Positions 9,132-18,402 are shown, numbered from the stretch's first letter. The stretch: DNA of 64,000 nucleotides from Chryseobacterium sp. 52 (GCF_002754245.1 NZ_PEEX01000001.1:4382001-4446000); one strand, 5' to 3'. Notes: generated by a model not told the origin, from the sequence alone. Program-made: numbers and translations.

Positions 9132-10562
9132 ATGAAAGAAATTAATATCAGAAATATCGCGATAACGTTTGCCGTTGCGCTGATCATATGGTTTATCCCG
9201 GCTCCGGAGGGTGTTGCCGGGAATGCCTGGCATCTGTTTGCCATTTTTGCAGCAACCATCTTAGGAATTATTCTTAAAGCAGCTCCAATGGGTACGATGT
9301 GTATGATGGCTATTGCATTTACAGCTCTTACCCAGGTTGTGGCTCCGGGAGATGCGGGAAAATCAATCACCAAAGCACTTTCCGGATTCGGAGATAAAGT
9401 GATCTGGCTGATCGGGATCTCATTCTTTATTGCCAGAGGGTTCATCAAAACAGGATTGGGAAACCGGATCGCCTTTTTATTCATCCGGATTTTCGGCAAA
9501 AGTTCATTGGGACTGGCCTACGGACTTGGACTTGCAGATGTCTGTTTAGCTCCTGCCATTCCGAGTAATACGGCAAGAGGAGGTGGAATTATCTATCCTA
9601 TTATGAAATCTATGGCAATAAGCTTCGACTCTGTTCCAGAAAAACCGGAAACCCACAGAAAACTGGGTTCTTTCCTGACTTTGAACAGCTATTATATGAA
9701 CCTCATCGCTTCTTCCATGTTCCTTACCGGAACGGCGAGTAATCCGATGTGTCAGAAATTTGCAGCTAATCTTGGGATCAACATTACGTGGATGTCATGG
9801 GCTGCTGCCGGATTTGTTCCGGGATTAGTGGCATTCTTTGTAGTTCCGTTGGTTTTATACAAATTATATCCGCCTGAATTGAAAAAAACAGGTGATGCCC
9901 CGAAAATGGCAGCTCAGAAATTAAAAGAAATGGGACCTATTTCCAGAAATGAATGGCTGATGCTGTTGGCTTTCTTTATTCTTTTAGCTCTTTGGATATT
10001 TGGAGGCACTTTATCTATAGATGCTACCACAACGGCTTTCATTGGGCTTACCATGTTACTTCTTACTTCTGTACTGACCTGGGAAGACATTAAAGGGGAA
10101 AAAGGAGCCTGGGATACCATCGTATGGTTTGCCGTTCTTGTGATGATGGCCAGTTCTTTAAATGAGCTCGGCTTCATAGGCTGGTTCAGTGATCTTATTA
10201 AAGTAAAAATAGGTGGATTAAGCTGGCAGGTTGCCTTTCCGGTGATTATTGTCGTATACTTTTTCAGTCACTATATTTTTGCAAGTGCAACAGCCCACGT
10301 GGCAGCCATGTACGCAGCCTTATTAGGGGTTGGGGTTTCATTGGGAATTCCACCGATGTTGCTGGCTATGATGCTTGGGTTCTTAGGGTCAATTTATGGG
10401 GTTCTTACCCATTACGGACACGGTCCTGCTCCGGTATTCTACGGAAGCGGCTATGTAGAACTGAAAGCCTGGTGGCTTAGAGGTCTTGAAATAGGAATCG
10501 TATTGCTTATCATCTATATGGTAGTCGGAGGACTCTGGATGAAAGTTTTAGGATATTATTAA
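9132..10562 (+). CDS. DASS (SLC13/CitT) family dicarboxylate transporter
   Basis: The product is 476 residues of inner-membrane protein with about 12 hydrophobic helices. The two family repeats show SNTARGGGIIYPIMKSM and TASNPMCQKFA in the first half and ASATAHVAAMYAALLGVG in the second, matching the 2-oxoglutarate/malate and citrate/succinate branch of the divalent anion:Na+ symporters and exchangers. It should move C4 or C5 dicarboxylates. It lies 21 bases after the porin and 16 bases before the respiratory subunit genes, so import of fumarate/malate or exchange for succinate is a reasonable inference. Confidence 0.92.
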   Translation: MKEINIRNIAITFAVALIIWFIPAPEGVAGNAWHLFAIFAATILGIILKAAPMGTMCMMAIAFTALTQVVAPGDAGKSITKALSGFGDKVIWLIGISFFIARGFIKTGLGNRIAFLFIRIFGKSSLGLAYGLGLADVCLAPAIPSNTARGGGIIYPIMKSMAISFDSVPEKPETHRKLGSFLTLNSYYMNLIASSMFLTGTASNPMCQKFAANLGINITWMSWAAAGFVPGLVAFFVVPLVLYKLYPPELKKTGDAPKMAAQKLKEMGPISRNEWLMLLAFFILLALWIFGGTLSIDATTTAFIGLTMLLLTSVLTWEDIKGEKGAWDTIVWFAVLVMMASSLNELGFIGWFSDLIKVKIGGLSWQVAFPVIIVVYFFSHYIFASATAHVAAMYAALLGVGVSLGIPPMLLAMMLGFLGSIYGVLTHYGHGPAPVFYGSGYVELKAWWLRGLEIGIVLLIIYMVVGGLWMKVLGYY

Positions 10563-10578
10563 TCATTAAATCAACAAT

Positions 10579-11235
10579 ATGCTGTCAACATTGTCAAGAA
10601 AAATGCTGATGTGTCTTACAGGACTTTTCCTGAGCTTCTTCCTGCTGATTCATTTCTTGGGAAATCTCCAGCTGTTTCTTCCGCCGGAGCAGGCACATCT
10701 TCAGTTTAATGCGTATTCTCATTTTCTGTCCGGAAATATTCTGATCAAAATGGTTTCGTATGTTCTGTATGCAAGTATTATTCTGCATGCTTTAGACGGG
10801 CTTATCATTACGTTAAAAAATAAAAAATCAGGAGGCGATTACCAATCAGAAAGACGCGGAAGAGCCAGTACATGGGCGTCCCGGAATATGGGAATTTTAG
10901 GGACACTCATCCTTATTTTTCTGGTGATTCATTTTCAGAATTTCTGGTATGTCTACAAATTTGGAACTCCTCCGCTCGATGAGAACGGAAACAAGGATCT
11001 GTATATTCTGGTAGTCACTGTTTTCAAAGAATGGTGGTATGTAATTATGTATGTACTTTCTATGGGAGCCTTATGCTATCATCTGATCCATGGAATTCAC
11101 AGTGCAGCCAGAACGTTGGGGCTGTATCATCCTAAGTTTGTAAAATGGTTCAAAACCGCCGGAATTGCCTATTCAGTGATTATCAGTTTAGGGTTTGCCC
11201 TGATGCCGGTGTATGTATTTTTTACTGCCAATTAA
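10579..11235 (+). CDS. sdhC: Succinate dehydrogenase/fumarate reductase cytochrome b subunit
   Basis: The product is 218 residues with five hydrophobic helices, matching the single-polypeptide, diheme cytochrome b anchors of B-type quinol:fumarate reductases and succinate dehydrogenases (as in Bacteroides and Wolinella). Candidate heme-ligand histidines occur in helices ([39 protein letters not shown]). It anchors the flavoprotein and iron-sulfur subunits to the inner membrane and exchanges electrons with menaquinone. The flavoprotein gene starts 11 bases downstream. Gene order C-A-B is typical of Bacteroidota. Confidence 0.93.
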   Translation: MLSTLSRKMLMCLTGLFLSFFLLIHFLGNLQLFLPPEQAHLQFNAYSHFLSGNILIKMVSYVLYASIILHALDGLIITLKNKKSGGDYQSERRGRASTWASRNMGILGTLILIFLVIHFQNFWYVYKFGTPPLDENGNKDLYILVVTVFKEWWYVIMYVLSMGALCYHLIHGIHSAARTLGLYHPKFVKWFKTAGIAYSVIISLGFALMPVYVFFTAN

Positions 11236-11246
11236 ACAGAAAAGTC

Positions 11247-13163
11247 ATGATCTTAGATTCAAAAATACCAAAAGGCCCGTTGGAACAAAAATGGGACAAT
11301 TATAAAAAGAAAGCCAAGCTCGTCAACCCTGCCAACCGTAAAAAACTGGATGTTATTGTGGTAGGAACCGGGCTTGCAGGAAGCTCTATTGCTGCTTCTC
11401 TGGGTGAAATGGGCTATCATGTCAAATCCTTCTGTTTTCAGGACAGTCCGAGAAGAGCGCATTCTGTAGCAGCACAGGGTGGTGTGAATGCAGCCAAAAA
11501 TTATAAAAATGACGGTGACAGTGTTTACAGAATGTTTGTTGACACTTTGAAAGGCGGAGATTTCAGAGCGCGTGAAGCCAATGTTTACCGTATGGCAGAA
11601 TGTTCTTTAAACCTTATTGACCAAGCGGTAGCACAAGGAGTTCCCTTCGGGCGTGAATATGGTGGCTACCTCAACAACCGCTCATTTGGCGGGGTTCAGG
11701 TGAGCAGAACGTTTTATGCACGGGGACAAACCGGGCAGCAGCTTCTTTTGGGTGCTTATCAGGCGTTGATGCGACAGGTTGGAAAAGGTAGTGTACAGCT
11801 GTATTCAAGACATGAAATGCTTGATCTTGTGATGATCGATGGAAAAGCAAGAGGGATTATCGTCAGAAATCTGGATACGGGAGAAATTGAAAGACATGCT
11901 GCACATGCCGTGGTCCTCGCCACCGGAGGTTACGGAAAAATCTATTACCTGTCTACTTTAGCGATGGGATGTAATGGTTCTGCAATCTGGAGAGCTCATA
12001 AGAAAGGAGCTTTGATGGCTTCCCCGAGCTGGATTCAGGTGCATCCTACTTCACTGCCGCAATCCGGAGATTATCAGTCTAAATTAACCCTGATGTCAGA
12101 ATCATTGCGTAATGACGGAAGGATCTGGGTTCCTTCGAAAGAAAATGAGACCCGACAACCTCATGATATTCCTGAAAATGAAAGGGATTATTATCTGGAG
12201 CGAAGATATCCTGCTTTTGGAAATCTTGCCCCAAGAGATATTTCTTCCCGGGCCGCTAAAGAAAGAATTGATGCAGGTTATGGAATCGGTCCTTTGAAAA
12301 ATGCGGTGTATCTTGATTTTTCCAAAGCCATCAGAGAACAGGGAAAAGAAAAGATCCAGGAGAAATACGGAAATTTATTTGATATGTATCTCAAGATTAC
12401 CGGATACAATGCTTATAATGAACCGATGATGATCTCGCCTTCTGCCCACTTTTCTATGGGAGGTCTTTGGGTAGATTATGAATTAATGACTACTATTCCG
12501 GGGCTTTTTGCGCTGGGAGAGGCTAATTTTGCGGATCATGGTGCGAACAGACTGGGAGCTAATTCTCTTCTGCAGGCTTCTGTAGACGGTTATTTTATTG
12601 CCCCTTATACCATTGCCAATTATTTAGCGGATGATATCCACACCGGAAAAATTTCTCCTGACGCACCTGAATTTGAAGTTGCTGAAAATGCTGTTAAAAA
12701 ACAGATTCAGGGTTTTATGGATATCAGAGGAACCAAAACCGTTGACTATTTTCATAAAACATTAGGAAAGCTTTTATATGACTACTGTGGCCTTGCCAGA
12801 AATGAAGAAGGTCTGAAATATGCCATCGGGGAAATCAGAAAATTAAAACAGGAATTTTATGCAGATGTACGGGTTTCCGGACAGGGAGATAAGATGAATA
12901 CGGAGCTGGAAAAAGCAGGCCGTGTTGCCGATTATTTCGAGATCGGGGAACTGATGTGCTATGATGCTTTAACCCGAAATGAATCCTGCGGTGCCCACTT
13001 CCGGGAAGAGTTTCAAACCCAGGATGGAGAAGCTCTGAGAAATGATGCTGAATATCAGTTTATCTCAGCATGGGCATGGGCAGGCGAAAACAATGAACCG
13101 GAACTGGTAAAGGAACCGCTGATCTTTGAAGAGATACAGCCAACGGTAAGAAGCTACAAATAA
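11247..13163 (+). CDS. sdhA: Succinate dehydrogenase/fumarate reductase flavoprotein subunit
   Basis: The product is 638 residues. The start at 11247 was chosen because an upstream in-frame ATG at 11145 would overlap the cytochrome b gene by about 90 bases, and the protein from 11247 begins like its homologues ([19 protein letters not shown]). The FAD-binding GTGLAGS lies at 40-46, and His72 in [11 protein letters not shown] is the expected covalent FAD attachment site. There is no signal peptide, so it faces the cytoplasm. Further active-site segments are [17 protein letters not shown] and [24 protein letters not shown]. It interconverts succinate and fumarate. Confidence 0.96.
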   Translation: MILDSKIPKGPLEQKWDNYKKKAKLVNPANRKKLDVIVVGTGLAGSSIAASLGEMGYHVKSFCFQDSPRRAHSVAAQGGVNAAKNYKNDGDSVYRMFVDTLKGGDFRAREANVYRMAECSLNLIDQAVAQGVPFGREYGGYLNNRSFGGVQVSRTFYARGQTGQQLLLGAYQALMRQVGKGSVQLYSRHEMLDLVMIDGKARGIIVRNLDTGEIERHAAHAVVLATGGYGKIYYLSTLAMGCNGSAIWRAHKKGALMASPSWIQVHPTSLPQSGDYQSKLTLMSESLRNDGRIWVPSKENETRQPHDIPENERDYYLERRYPAFGNLAPRDISSRAAKERIDAGYGIGPLKNAVYLDFSKAIREQGKEKIQEKYGNLFDMYLKITGYNAYNEPMMISPSAHFSMGGLWVDYELMTTIPGLFALGEANFADHGANRLGANSLLQASVDGYFIAPYTIANYLADDIHTGKISPDAPEFEVAENAVKKQIQGFMDIRGTKTVDYFHKTLGKLLYDYCGLARNEEGLKYAIGEIRKLKQEFYADVRVSGQGDKMNTELEKAGRVADYFEIGELMCYDALTRNESCGAHFREEFQTQDGEALRNDAEYQFISAWAWAGENNEPELVKEPLIFEEIQPTVRSYK

Positions 13164-13175
13164 AAAACAAAAATT

Positions 13176-13925
13176 ATGGATTTACATCTTAAGATATGGA
13201 GACAGAAAGACAGACAGAGTGAAGGAAAACTGGTCAATTATGACCTGAAGGAACTGAATCCCCACATGTCTTTCCTGGAAATGCTGGATACTTTAAATGA
13301 AAAACTCATTACTGAAGGTGACGAACCTGTGGAATTTGATCACGATTGCCGGGAGGGAATATGTGGACAGTGCGGCATGATGATCAACGGAATTGCCCAC
13401 GGACCTTTAAAAAATACAACAACGTGTCAGCTTCACCTGCGTTCTTTCAAAGACGGTGAAAATATTTTAATAGAACCTTTCCGGGCAGGGGCTTTTCCTG
13501 TAAAGAAAGACCTTAAAGTAGACCGGTCTGCTTTTGACAGAATTATTTCTTCAGGTGGATTTGTATCGGTAAATACTGGTCAGGCTCCCGATGCCACAGC
13601 GATTGCAGTAACCCATCAGACTGCCGAAGAAGCTTTTGATTCTGCAGCTTGTATCGGATGTGGTGCCTGCGTGGCCACTTGTAAAAACGGAAGTGCGGCA
13701 TTATTCACTTCTGCTAAAATTACGCATATGGTATTACTTCCTCAGGGGAAAGAAGAAAGAAGTCAGCGGGTACTGGATATGGTTTCCCAAATGGATCGTG
13801 AGCTGTTCGGGCACTGTTCCAATACGGAAGCCTGCGAAGTGGAATGTCCACAGGGAATTTCTGTTCTGAATATCGCCAGAATGAATTATGAATATGGCAG
13901 AGCCTTGTTTTTTAGAAAGAGATAG
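13176..13925 (+). CDS. sdhB: Succinate dehydrogenase/fumarate reductase iron-sulfur subunit
   Basis: The product is 249 residues. The N-terminal plant-type ferredoxin domain carries the 2Fe-2S cysteines in CREGICGQCG (Cys58, 63, 66) plus Cys84. The C-terminal domain has CIGCGACVATCKNG and, near the end, CSNTEACEVECPQGIS, which hold the 4Fe-4S and 3Fe-4S clusters. It relays electrons between flavin and heme in the membrane complex. It lies 12 bases after the flavoprotein gene and is followed by a terminator hairpin, so it ends the six-gene run that began at 6876. Confidence 0.96.
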   Translation: MDLHLKIWRQKDRQSEGKLVNYDLKELNPHMSFLEMLDTLNEKLITEGDEPVEFDHDCREGICGQCGMMINGIAHGPLKNTTTCQLHLRSFKDGENILIEPFRAGAFPVKKDLKVDRSAFDRIISSGGFVSVNTGQAPDATAIAVTHQTAEEAFDSAACIGCGACVATCKNGSAALFTSAKITHMVLLPQGKEERSQRVLDMVSQMDRELFGHCSNTEACEVECPQGISVLNIARMNYEYGRALFFRKR

Positions 13926-13943
13926 TTTTTAAGCTGCATCTCG

Positions 13944-13981
13944 AAAAAGGCAAAAGGGTAAATCTACCTTTTTGCCTTTTT
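13944..13981. terminator. Terminator after sdhB, shared with the cyclase gene
   Basis: An inverted repeat with arms at 13944-13957 and 13967-13981 (AAAAAGGCAAAAGG and its near-complement), flanked by A and T runs. It sits between convergent genes and can work both ways. Confidence 0.75.
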
Positions 13982-13986
13982 ATTTT

Positions 13987-14760
13987 TTAAGGATTCATAA
14001 TGGCCACTACCCTTGCCGGAGCTGCAGAACCTCCCACAATTTTCAGAGGAAATACACTGACTTTAAATCCTGAAGGTGGCAGTGCACTGAGATTGGTAAG
14101 CTGTTCCATATGCAAATATTCTTTCTCGATTCCTATGCGATGAGCTTCCCAAAAGTATTCAGGGTCATTGAGCTCTTTTGCTTTTTTAGCCATATATTTC
14201 AGCGGAAGATCCCATCCCCACTGATCGATTCCCATCACTTTTACCCCTTGATCAATCAGCCATTCTGTTGCTTCTTTGCTCATTCCGGTTCCTTTTTCTA
14301 CAAAATCCGGTGTTCCCATCATTTTGTCCCGGTCTGTTCTGATTAACACAATATTTCCTTCTTCTATGGTAATCCCGTTTTTATCAAGGTCTTTTTTCAG
14401 ATCTTCAATGGTGATCGCTACAAAATCTTCTTTGTGGGTACAATCGATGACGATACCATCACCATAGCACCATTCCAGCGGAATCTGATCGATTGTCTTT
14501 GCGGGTTTTCCTTCAACTACAGGGCCATAATGCCAGGGAGCATCAATATGGGTTGTTGCATGCAGTCCCATATTTTTTATAGAATCATCAGCCCATCCTG
14601 TCCAGTTTTTAGGAAAAAGCCTGAATGGAAGCTTTACTGCCAGACGAATCAGCCAGTGTGATTTTCTGTGTGATTTATGTTTGATCTTAACCCTCATAAA
14701 CCAAGGATCTCCAGCGTTGTACTGAATTGGTTTGGATAGATCAATGATTTTTGTTTTCAT
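13987..14760 (-). CDS. Cyclase family protein (kynurenine formamidase-like)
   Basis: The product is 257 residues from the start at 14760, where MKTKIIDLSKPI matches the usual N-terminus of this family; an ATG 39 bases further upstream is in frame but would add an unusual leader. The metal motif HATTHIDAPWHYGP supplies His67, His71, Asp73 and His77, the HxTHxDxPxH signature of the cyclase/KynB superfamily. These are metal-dependent hydrolases acting on formamides or cyclic amides. With no kynurenine-pathway gene nearby the substrate is uncertain. The gene is followed by the terminator shared with sdhB. Confidence 0.85.
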   Translation of the reverse strand: MKTKIIDLSKPIQYNAGDPWFMRVKIKHKSHRKSHWLIRLAVKLPFRLFPKNWTGWADDSIKNMGLHATTHIDAPWHYGPVVEGKPAKTIDQIPLEWCYGDGIVIDCTHKEDFVAITIEDLKKDLDKNGITIEEGNIVLIRTDRDKMMGTPDFVEKGTGMSKEATEWLIDQGVKVMGIDQWGWDLPLKYMAKKAKELNDPEYFWEAHRIGIEKEYLHMEQLTNLSALPPSGFKVSVFPLKIVGGSAAPARVVAIMNP

Positions 14761-15183
14761 AGAGCAAATATATTGAGAAAGGAGAAACTGATTGATCAAT
14801 TCCGCTTTGCATTTTCATTAAATTCCCGGTATTGTCATTTTTCTCAGGATCATTTTCGTCATACAGAATCTGAATAGTCCCTTGTTTCGGTACACAGGAA
14901 AGATCAAGAAGGTTGACGATTTTTTTGTATCCCGTTATATACTTAGTTTCTTTAAACGTATTAATAAAAAGATTTTTAACAAAAAAATAAGAACATAAAG
15001 CCAGACGAGCAAAGAAAAACCGAGATATACAAAGCTTATAGCCGGTGTATTTCTCGGTTCTGTTGTTATTTCCGAAGTCATCATATAGATAAAAACCGGA
15101 AACGGTATGCAGAAAAAAGCATATAAAGTGTCCAGAAAATGATCATAAATTTCATAACTGTTATTTTGCGGTGCGAGATAAAG
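14741..15183 (-). pseudogene. Decayed small membrane protein gene
   Basis: Reading the minus strand from 15183, a frame without a start codon encodes two plausible membrane helices (FLDTLYAFFCIPFPVFIYMM and VYLGFSLLVWLYVLIFLLKI) and runs into a stop at 14935. A second frame, open through the same stretch and on to 14741, carries a soluble-looking segment (TKYITGYKKIVNLLDL, then TIQILYDENDPEKN). A single-base shift near 14950-14960 would join the two into one membrane protein with a C-terminal soluble domain. Both a missing 5' end and a frameshift are needed, so I call this a pseudogene. The interpretation is tentative; the region might also be non-coding. Confidence 0.35.
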
Positions 15184-15216
15184 CTATGCTATTATTATTT
15201 AATGGACTTCTGCTTA

Positions 15217-16230
15217 TTAAACTTCTTTTTCGAAATAAAGTCTGTAGTATTTCCCTTTGTCATCCTCTCCCATTTCCAGTTTCTGTCTGTCACCGTGGAT
15301 GTAAATATGGAAGTTTTTGTCCAGCTTGATAATGCTTTTGAAATGACGCTGCGTTTTCTTTACAGCGGCCTCACTGATTGGAAATTCTTCAGCAATATTC
15401 ACCTGCATATCCTGCTCGTAATCTGTTTTGAAATTTACAAAACTTTCAATTACATGCTGATCTCCCAATACCTCATTGGCAAATTCATCCAGTTTAAATT
15501 CTTCTTTTTCTTTGAAGAAATTGATTGATTTATTTAAGAAATCTGCCTGATCCGCTTTTGAAACTTCAAATTCCTGCGGAAGCTGCTTGGTGATATAATC
15601 TTTGTAAACCATCAAAGCTTCCTGGGTGTGAAAATATTCATCGTCACGCTGTTTTACTTTCAGGAAATCTTCGAACCAATAGTACATATCTCCGTTTTTG
15701 TTGTTATCAACGACAGAAAGTACATATCCGGTCTCTTTATTATTATTGTAGATCAAAGCAGCTTTGTCAATTTTAGAAAGTCCTATTCCCTGGTCTTTTT
15801 CAATATCAAAAGTTTCTTCCTGAGGTGAAATTTTCAGGAAAGATTCTCTTTTTTCGGTTTTAAAGATTCCGATTTTGTCCACTTTGTCAGGACGGTCGCT
15901 TTCTTCTTCAAAGAGCACAATAAACAGTTCTCCACCCTGAACTCTTGGATTTTCAGCAGCTTCGAAAAGATGTTTTGCGATATTCTCAGATTCCCACAGG
16001 AACTTTGCTTTGTCTTCAAAAATCTCGGATACCGAACTGTAAACCGGATTATTGACCAAATACGTGTCACTGTAAAAATTGAAAGTCTCTTCTGATTTAA
16101 AAGATCCCATAAAGTAATCTTCCAGCAGTTCTGCCATTCCTTCTTCCAGCTTCAGCTCTTCCTGAGACAGCGTTAAAGATTCTCCGTTGATTTTATTTCC
16201 TACTCTGTGTACTACTATTTTTGAAAACAT
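15217..16230 (-). CDS. Nucleoid-associated protein (YejK/NA37 family)
   Basis: The product is 337 residues from 16230. This start gives MFSKIVVHRVGNKING, the typical family opening, whereas an ATG 54 bases upstream adds a basic leader not expected in a cytoplasmic DNA-binding protein. The segment GSFKSEETFNFYSD near residue 40 and the repeated pattern AKHLFEAAENPRVQGGELFIVLFEE match the family (pfam NA37). These proteins bind the nucleoid; their precise role is unclear. The gene stands alone and is divergent from the histidine phosphatase gene at 16362. Confidence 0.85.
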   Translation of the reverse strand: MFSKIVVHRVGNKINGESLTLSQEELKLEEGMAELLEDYFMGSFKSEETFNFYSDTYLVNNPVYSSVSEIFEDKAKFLWESENIAKHLFEAAENPRVQGGELFIVLFEEESDRPDKVDKIGIFKTEKRESFLKISPQEETFDIEKDQGIGLSKIDKAALIYNNNKETGYVLSVVDNNKNGDMYYWFEDFLKVKQRDDEYFHTQEALMVYKDYITKQLPQEFEVSKADQADFLNKSINFFKEKEEFKLDEFANEVLGDQHVIESFVNFKTDYEQDMQVNIAEEFPISEAAVKKTQRHFKSIIKLDKNFHIYIHGDRQKLEMGEDDKGKYYRLYFEKEV

Positions 16231-16361
16231 TTTTTTGATCTTTTTTGAAGCCACAAATATAGTTTTAAACTTCAAAGACAACAAGAAACAAATAAATCTA
16301 TTTGAGGTTTGGATATAATCAGTATTTTAGTTTTTAATCAAAATCCATTAAAAAAACTTAG

Positions 16362-16856
16362 ATGAAAAATTTATTATCAACCCTTTTATTGATCATTTCC
16401 TTTACTTTCATGCATTCTCAGACCACCAACATTTACATCGTAAGACATGCAGAAAAGGATATTTCTGATATCAACAACAAAAACCCCAACCTCAGCGAAG
16501 CTGGAAAACAGAGGGCTAAGAAACTCCTGAAAGATTTACAAAAGGTAAAATTTTCGGCCGCATACTCTACTCCTTTCAATAGAACTCAGCAGACTTTGCA
16601 ACCTCTTGCAGAATTTAACAAAATTGAAATCACCAGTTACAATCCCTCTGATAATAAAAAGCTGGTTGAGGAAATTCGCAGTACATATTCCGGTAAAAAT
16701 GTAATTATCGCAGGCCATTCTAATACAATCCTCAACATTCTGGAAGCCTTTGGAGCCCCAAAACCTTTTGAAACTATTTCTGAGGATGATTATTCCAACC
16801 TGTTCCATATCATTATCAAAAAGCATAAAGTGAAGCTCAGTTCATCAAAATATTAG
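16362..16856 (+). CDS. Secreted histidine phosphatase (phosphoglycerate mutase-like)
   Basis: The product is 164 residues with a signal peptide (about 19 residues, ending MHS/Q). NIYIVRHAEKD carries the catalytic RHAE motif (Arg28-His29), and IIAGHSNTI near residue 117 supplies the second histidine. The length resembles the compact SixA-like branch, but a signal peptide places this one in the periplasm, where it would remove phosphate from small substrates rather than from a phosphorelay protein. The substrate is unknown. It is transcribed alone and followed by a clear terminator. Confidence 0.88.
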   Translation: MKNLLSTLLLIISFTFMHSQTTNIYIVRHAEKDISDINNKNPNLSEAGKQRAKKLLKDLQKVKFSAAYSTPFNRTQQTLQPLAEFNKIEITSYNPSDNKKLVEEIRSTYSGKNVIIAGHSNTILNILEAFGAPKPFETISEDDYSNLFHIIIKKHKVKLSSSKY

Positions 16857-16874
16857 AAAACAGACCTCATCTGC

Positions 16875-16903
16875 ATCCTCAAGAAAAAACTTGAGGATTT
16901 TTT
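16875..16903 (+). terminator. Rho-independent terminator
   Basis: A 9-bp perfect stem (arms 16875-16883 and 16890-16898) with a six-A loop and a T-run after it, just downstream of the histidine phosphatase gene. Confidence 0.85.
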
Positions 16904-17060
16904 ATGTCTTTTCATTCTGATAAAAACCTTATCATTTTGACAGGCTTTTTTGTTTTAAAACTTTAATTAAAAACTAAACAAATAATTGATTTTCAAATCA
17001 TTAAATAAATAAAATAATTAAAGGAACATCATTTGGCATCTTCTCTTCAAAACATACACA

Positions 17061-17222
17061 ATGGACTTGAAGACCTTAAACCGCATTGACAAGTTAAGAA
17101 GATTAAAAAGCAGAGGCCCGAAAACACCAAAGTGGCTAAAGCCCTATCACCTGCTTTTCATAGCTTTTCTGACCGTTTTCATCTTTGGAGCCTTCATCAA
17201 ACTTTTAGAACAAAATCATTAA
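17061..17222 (+). CDS. Tiny single-helix membrane protein, cassette copy 1
   Basis: This 53-residue gene starts MDLKTLNRIDKLRRLKSRG and is strongly basic in its first 25 residues, followed by one transmembrane helix (LLFIAFLTVFIFGAFIKLL). The positive-inside rule puts the N-terminus in the cytoplasm. Its stop lies 4 bases before the ATG of the helical protein at 17227, so the two are translationally close. The arrangement of a basic one-helix protein followed by a helical soluble protein occurs again at 17664-18239. I do not recognise the family. Its compact start, the fit to its neighbour and the repetition of the layout support it as real. Confidence 0.6.
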   Translation: MDLKTLNRIDKLRRLKSRGPKTPKWLKPYHLLFIAFLTVFIFGAFIKLLEQNH

Positions 17223-17226
17223 TCAT

Positions 17227-17583
17227 ATGAACTATTCACAAGCCGTTCAGGAAATCACAGAGATTATTCCTGATTTTGAAAATGAACTGACAAATACTGC
17301 CCCTCAGAATTCTTACAGTGTGATCCGCAAGTTCACAGAACGTATTAAAAGTATGATCCGACAGAATGACAGAAATATTTTATTTAAAAGTCTTCAGAAA
17401 ATGGATAAAATCTACACAGACGGAGATACTGCTTTAAAAAATGCTGTAGAGGGAATTTTCATTTATTCTCTGGACAATTTTACAGCTTTTTGTACCGGTG
17501 AATACAGAAAAGTGATTTTTAGTCACATTTCCAAAGAGCTGCAACAGACGTATTCGAGACAGATTTACAATCATGGTATATAA
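17227..17583 (+). CDS. Helical protein of unknown function, cassette copy 1
   Basis: The product is 118 residues, cytoplasmic, with no signal or membrane segment and predicted mostly alpha-helical. It is paralogous to the 131-residue protein at 17844: both share a VI..(9-10)..IK.M segment, M..IY..GD, a V...(I/V)E..F..SL..F block and a closing aromatic stretch, by eye about 25 percent identity across 85 residues. Bacteroidota genomes hold a small domain-of-unknown-function family of this shape, but I cannot name it with certainty. It follows the tiny membrane gene at 17061 by 4 bases. Confidence 0.7.
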   Translation: MNYSQAVQEITEIIPDFENELTNTAPQNSYSVIRKFTERIKSMIRQNDRNILFKSLQKMDKIYTDGDTALKNAVEGIFIYSLDNFTAFCTGEYRKVIFSHISKELQQTYSRQIYNHGI

Positions 17584-17663
17584 ATTTTTGTTACATTTTT
17601 CATCTGTTTCATTACAAAAGCGCATGTTGCTTCAAATTTAAAACCACTCATATTCAATACATT

Positions 17664-17795
17664 ATGAAAAATAAAATCAGAAGAATATCTGACTGGAAAA
17701 CGTGGAAAACCACGACCAGCAGGCACAATACAGAGTTATTGCTTACTCACATCGCTGTGATTATAGGTGTTTTTATTTTTGCTGCTTTCCTGTAA
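17664..17795 (+). CDS. Tiny single-helix membrane protein, cassette copy 2
   Basis: A 43-residue gene: MKNKIRRISDWKTWKTTT, then one hydrophobic helix (LLLTHIAVIIGVFIFAAFL) up to the C-terminus. It mirrors the protein at 17061 in layout (basic soluble N-terminus, C-terminal helix) although sequence similarity is slight. It precedes a helical protein (17844) that is a paralogue of the one following copy 1; here the gap is 48 bases. Function unknown. Confidence 0.5.
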   Translation: MKNKIRRISDWKTWKTTTSRHNTELLLTHIAVIIGVFIFAAFL

Positions 17796-17843
17796 ATTTT
17801 GGTACACATTTCGCTGCAAGATAAATACTGAAAAATATTAGTT

Positions 17844-18239
17844 ATGATGAAAGTACAAATGCAAACTATTAATCCAAAAATAGCTGTTGAATACTTAAAA
17901 TTTTTCTACGCACCACTTCGAAAGGAAATTATACAGTTATCTGTGCAGGAAAACTTTGCCGGGGTCATCCAGGCTACGATCAACTATCTAAAGGATATGC
18001 TGCAGGAATCGAAGATTTATATTATAGCCCACCACATCAAACTGATGGAGTGGATCTACAGAAACGGGGATTCTTATGTGAGAACCGTCATCGAAAATCT
18101 GTTTGTAAGATCACTGGAAAGTTTTAAAAAGCATACCAAGATCCAGCATTGGAAGCTTCTTTACCAGAACATGCCTGTCGGTTTTCAACTCATTTATGAT
18201 GAACAGCAGAAACAGGACGAGATCTTTTTCGGAAAATAA
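17844..18239 (+). CDS. Helical protein of unknown function, cassette copy 2
   Basis: The product is 131 residues (a second ATG follows at codon 2, so the exact start is open). It aligns with the 118-residue protein at 17227 over most of its length: VIQATINYLKDM, MEWIYRNGDSYVRTVIENLF and RSLESF are the best-matching blocks. No catalytic motif, signal or membrane segment is visible. It has a Gln/Glu-rich C-terminus (YDEQQKQDEIFFGK). Together with the tiny membrane gene upstream it forms the second copy of a two-gene cassette. Function unknown. Confidence 0.7.
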   Translation: MMKVQMQTINPKIAVEYLKFFYAPLRKEIIQLSVQENFAGVIQATINYLKDMLQESKIYIIAHHIKLMEWIYRNGDSYVRTVIENLFVRSLESFKKHTKIQHWKLLYQNMPVGFQLIYDEQQKQDEIFFGK

Positions 18240-18262
18240 GAAATAATTTAATTTGTAAATAG

Positions 18263-18295
18263 GCTCTTCAGGCATCTTTGTCGGGAGAGCTTTTT
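18263..18295 (+). terminator. Probable terminator after the duplicated cassettes
   Basis: A short GCTCT/AGAGC stem (outer arms 18263-18267 and 18286-18290) with a long loop and a following run of five T. The stem is weak. Confidence 0.45.
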
Positions 18296-18402
18296 AGTTT
18301 AGAAAACACAGAATCCGGCAAAGCGGCTGAAATCTTTCGCTAAGAATAAATCCTGTTGTTCAGCTTCTTTATTATGCTTTGCAGATATTTTATCAATTTA
18401 TA

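Noticed and set aside
11145..11246. Upstream in-frame ATG for the flavoprotein gene
   Set aside because: It would overlap the cytochrome b gene by about 90 bases and add a segment without homology to the family; the ATG at 11247 gives the normal start.
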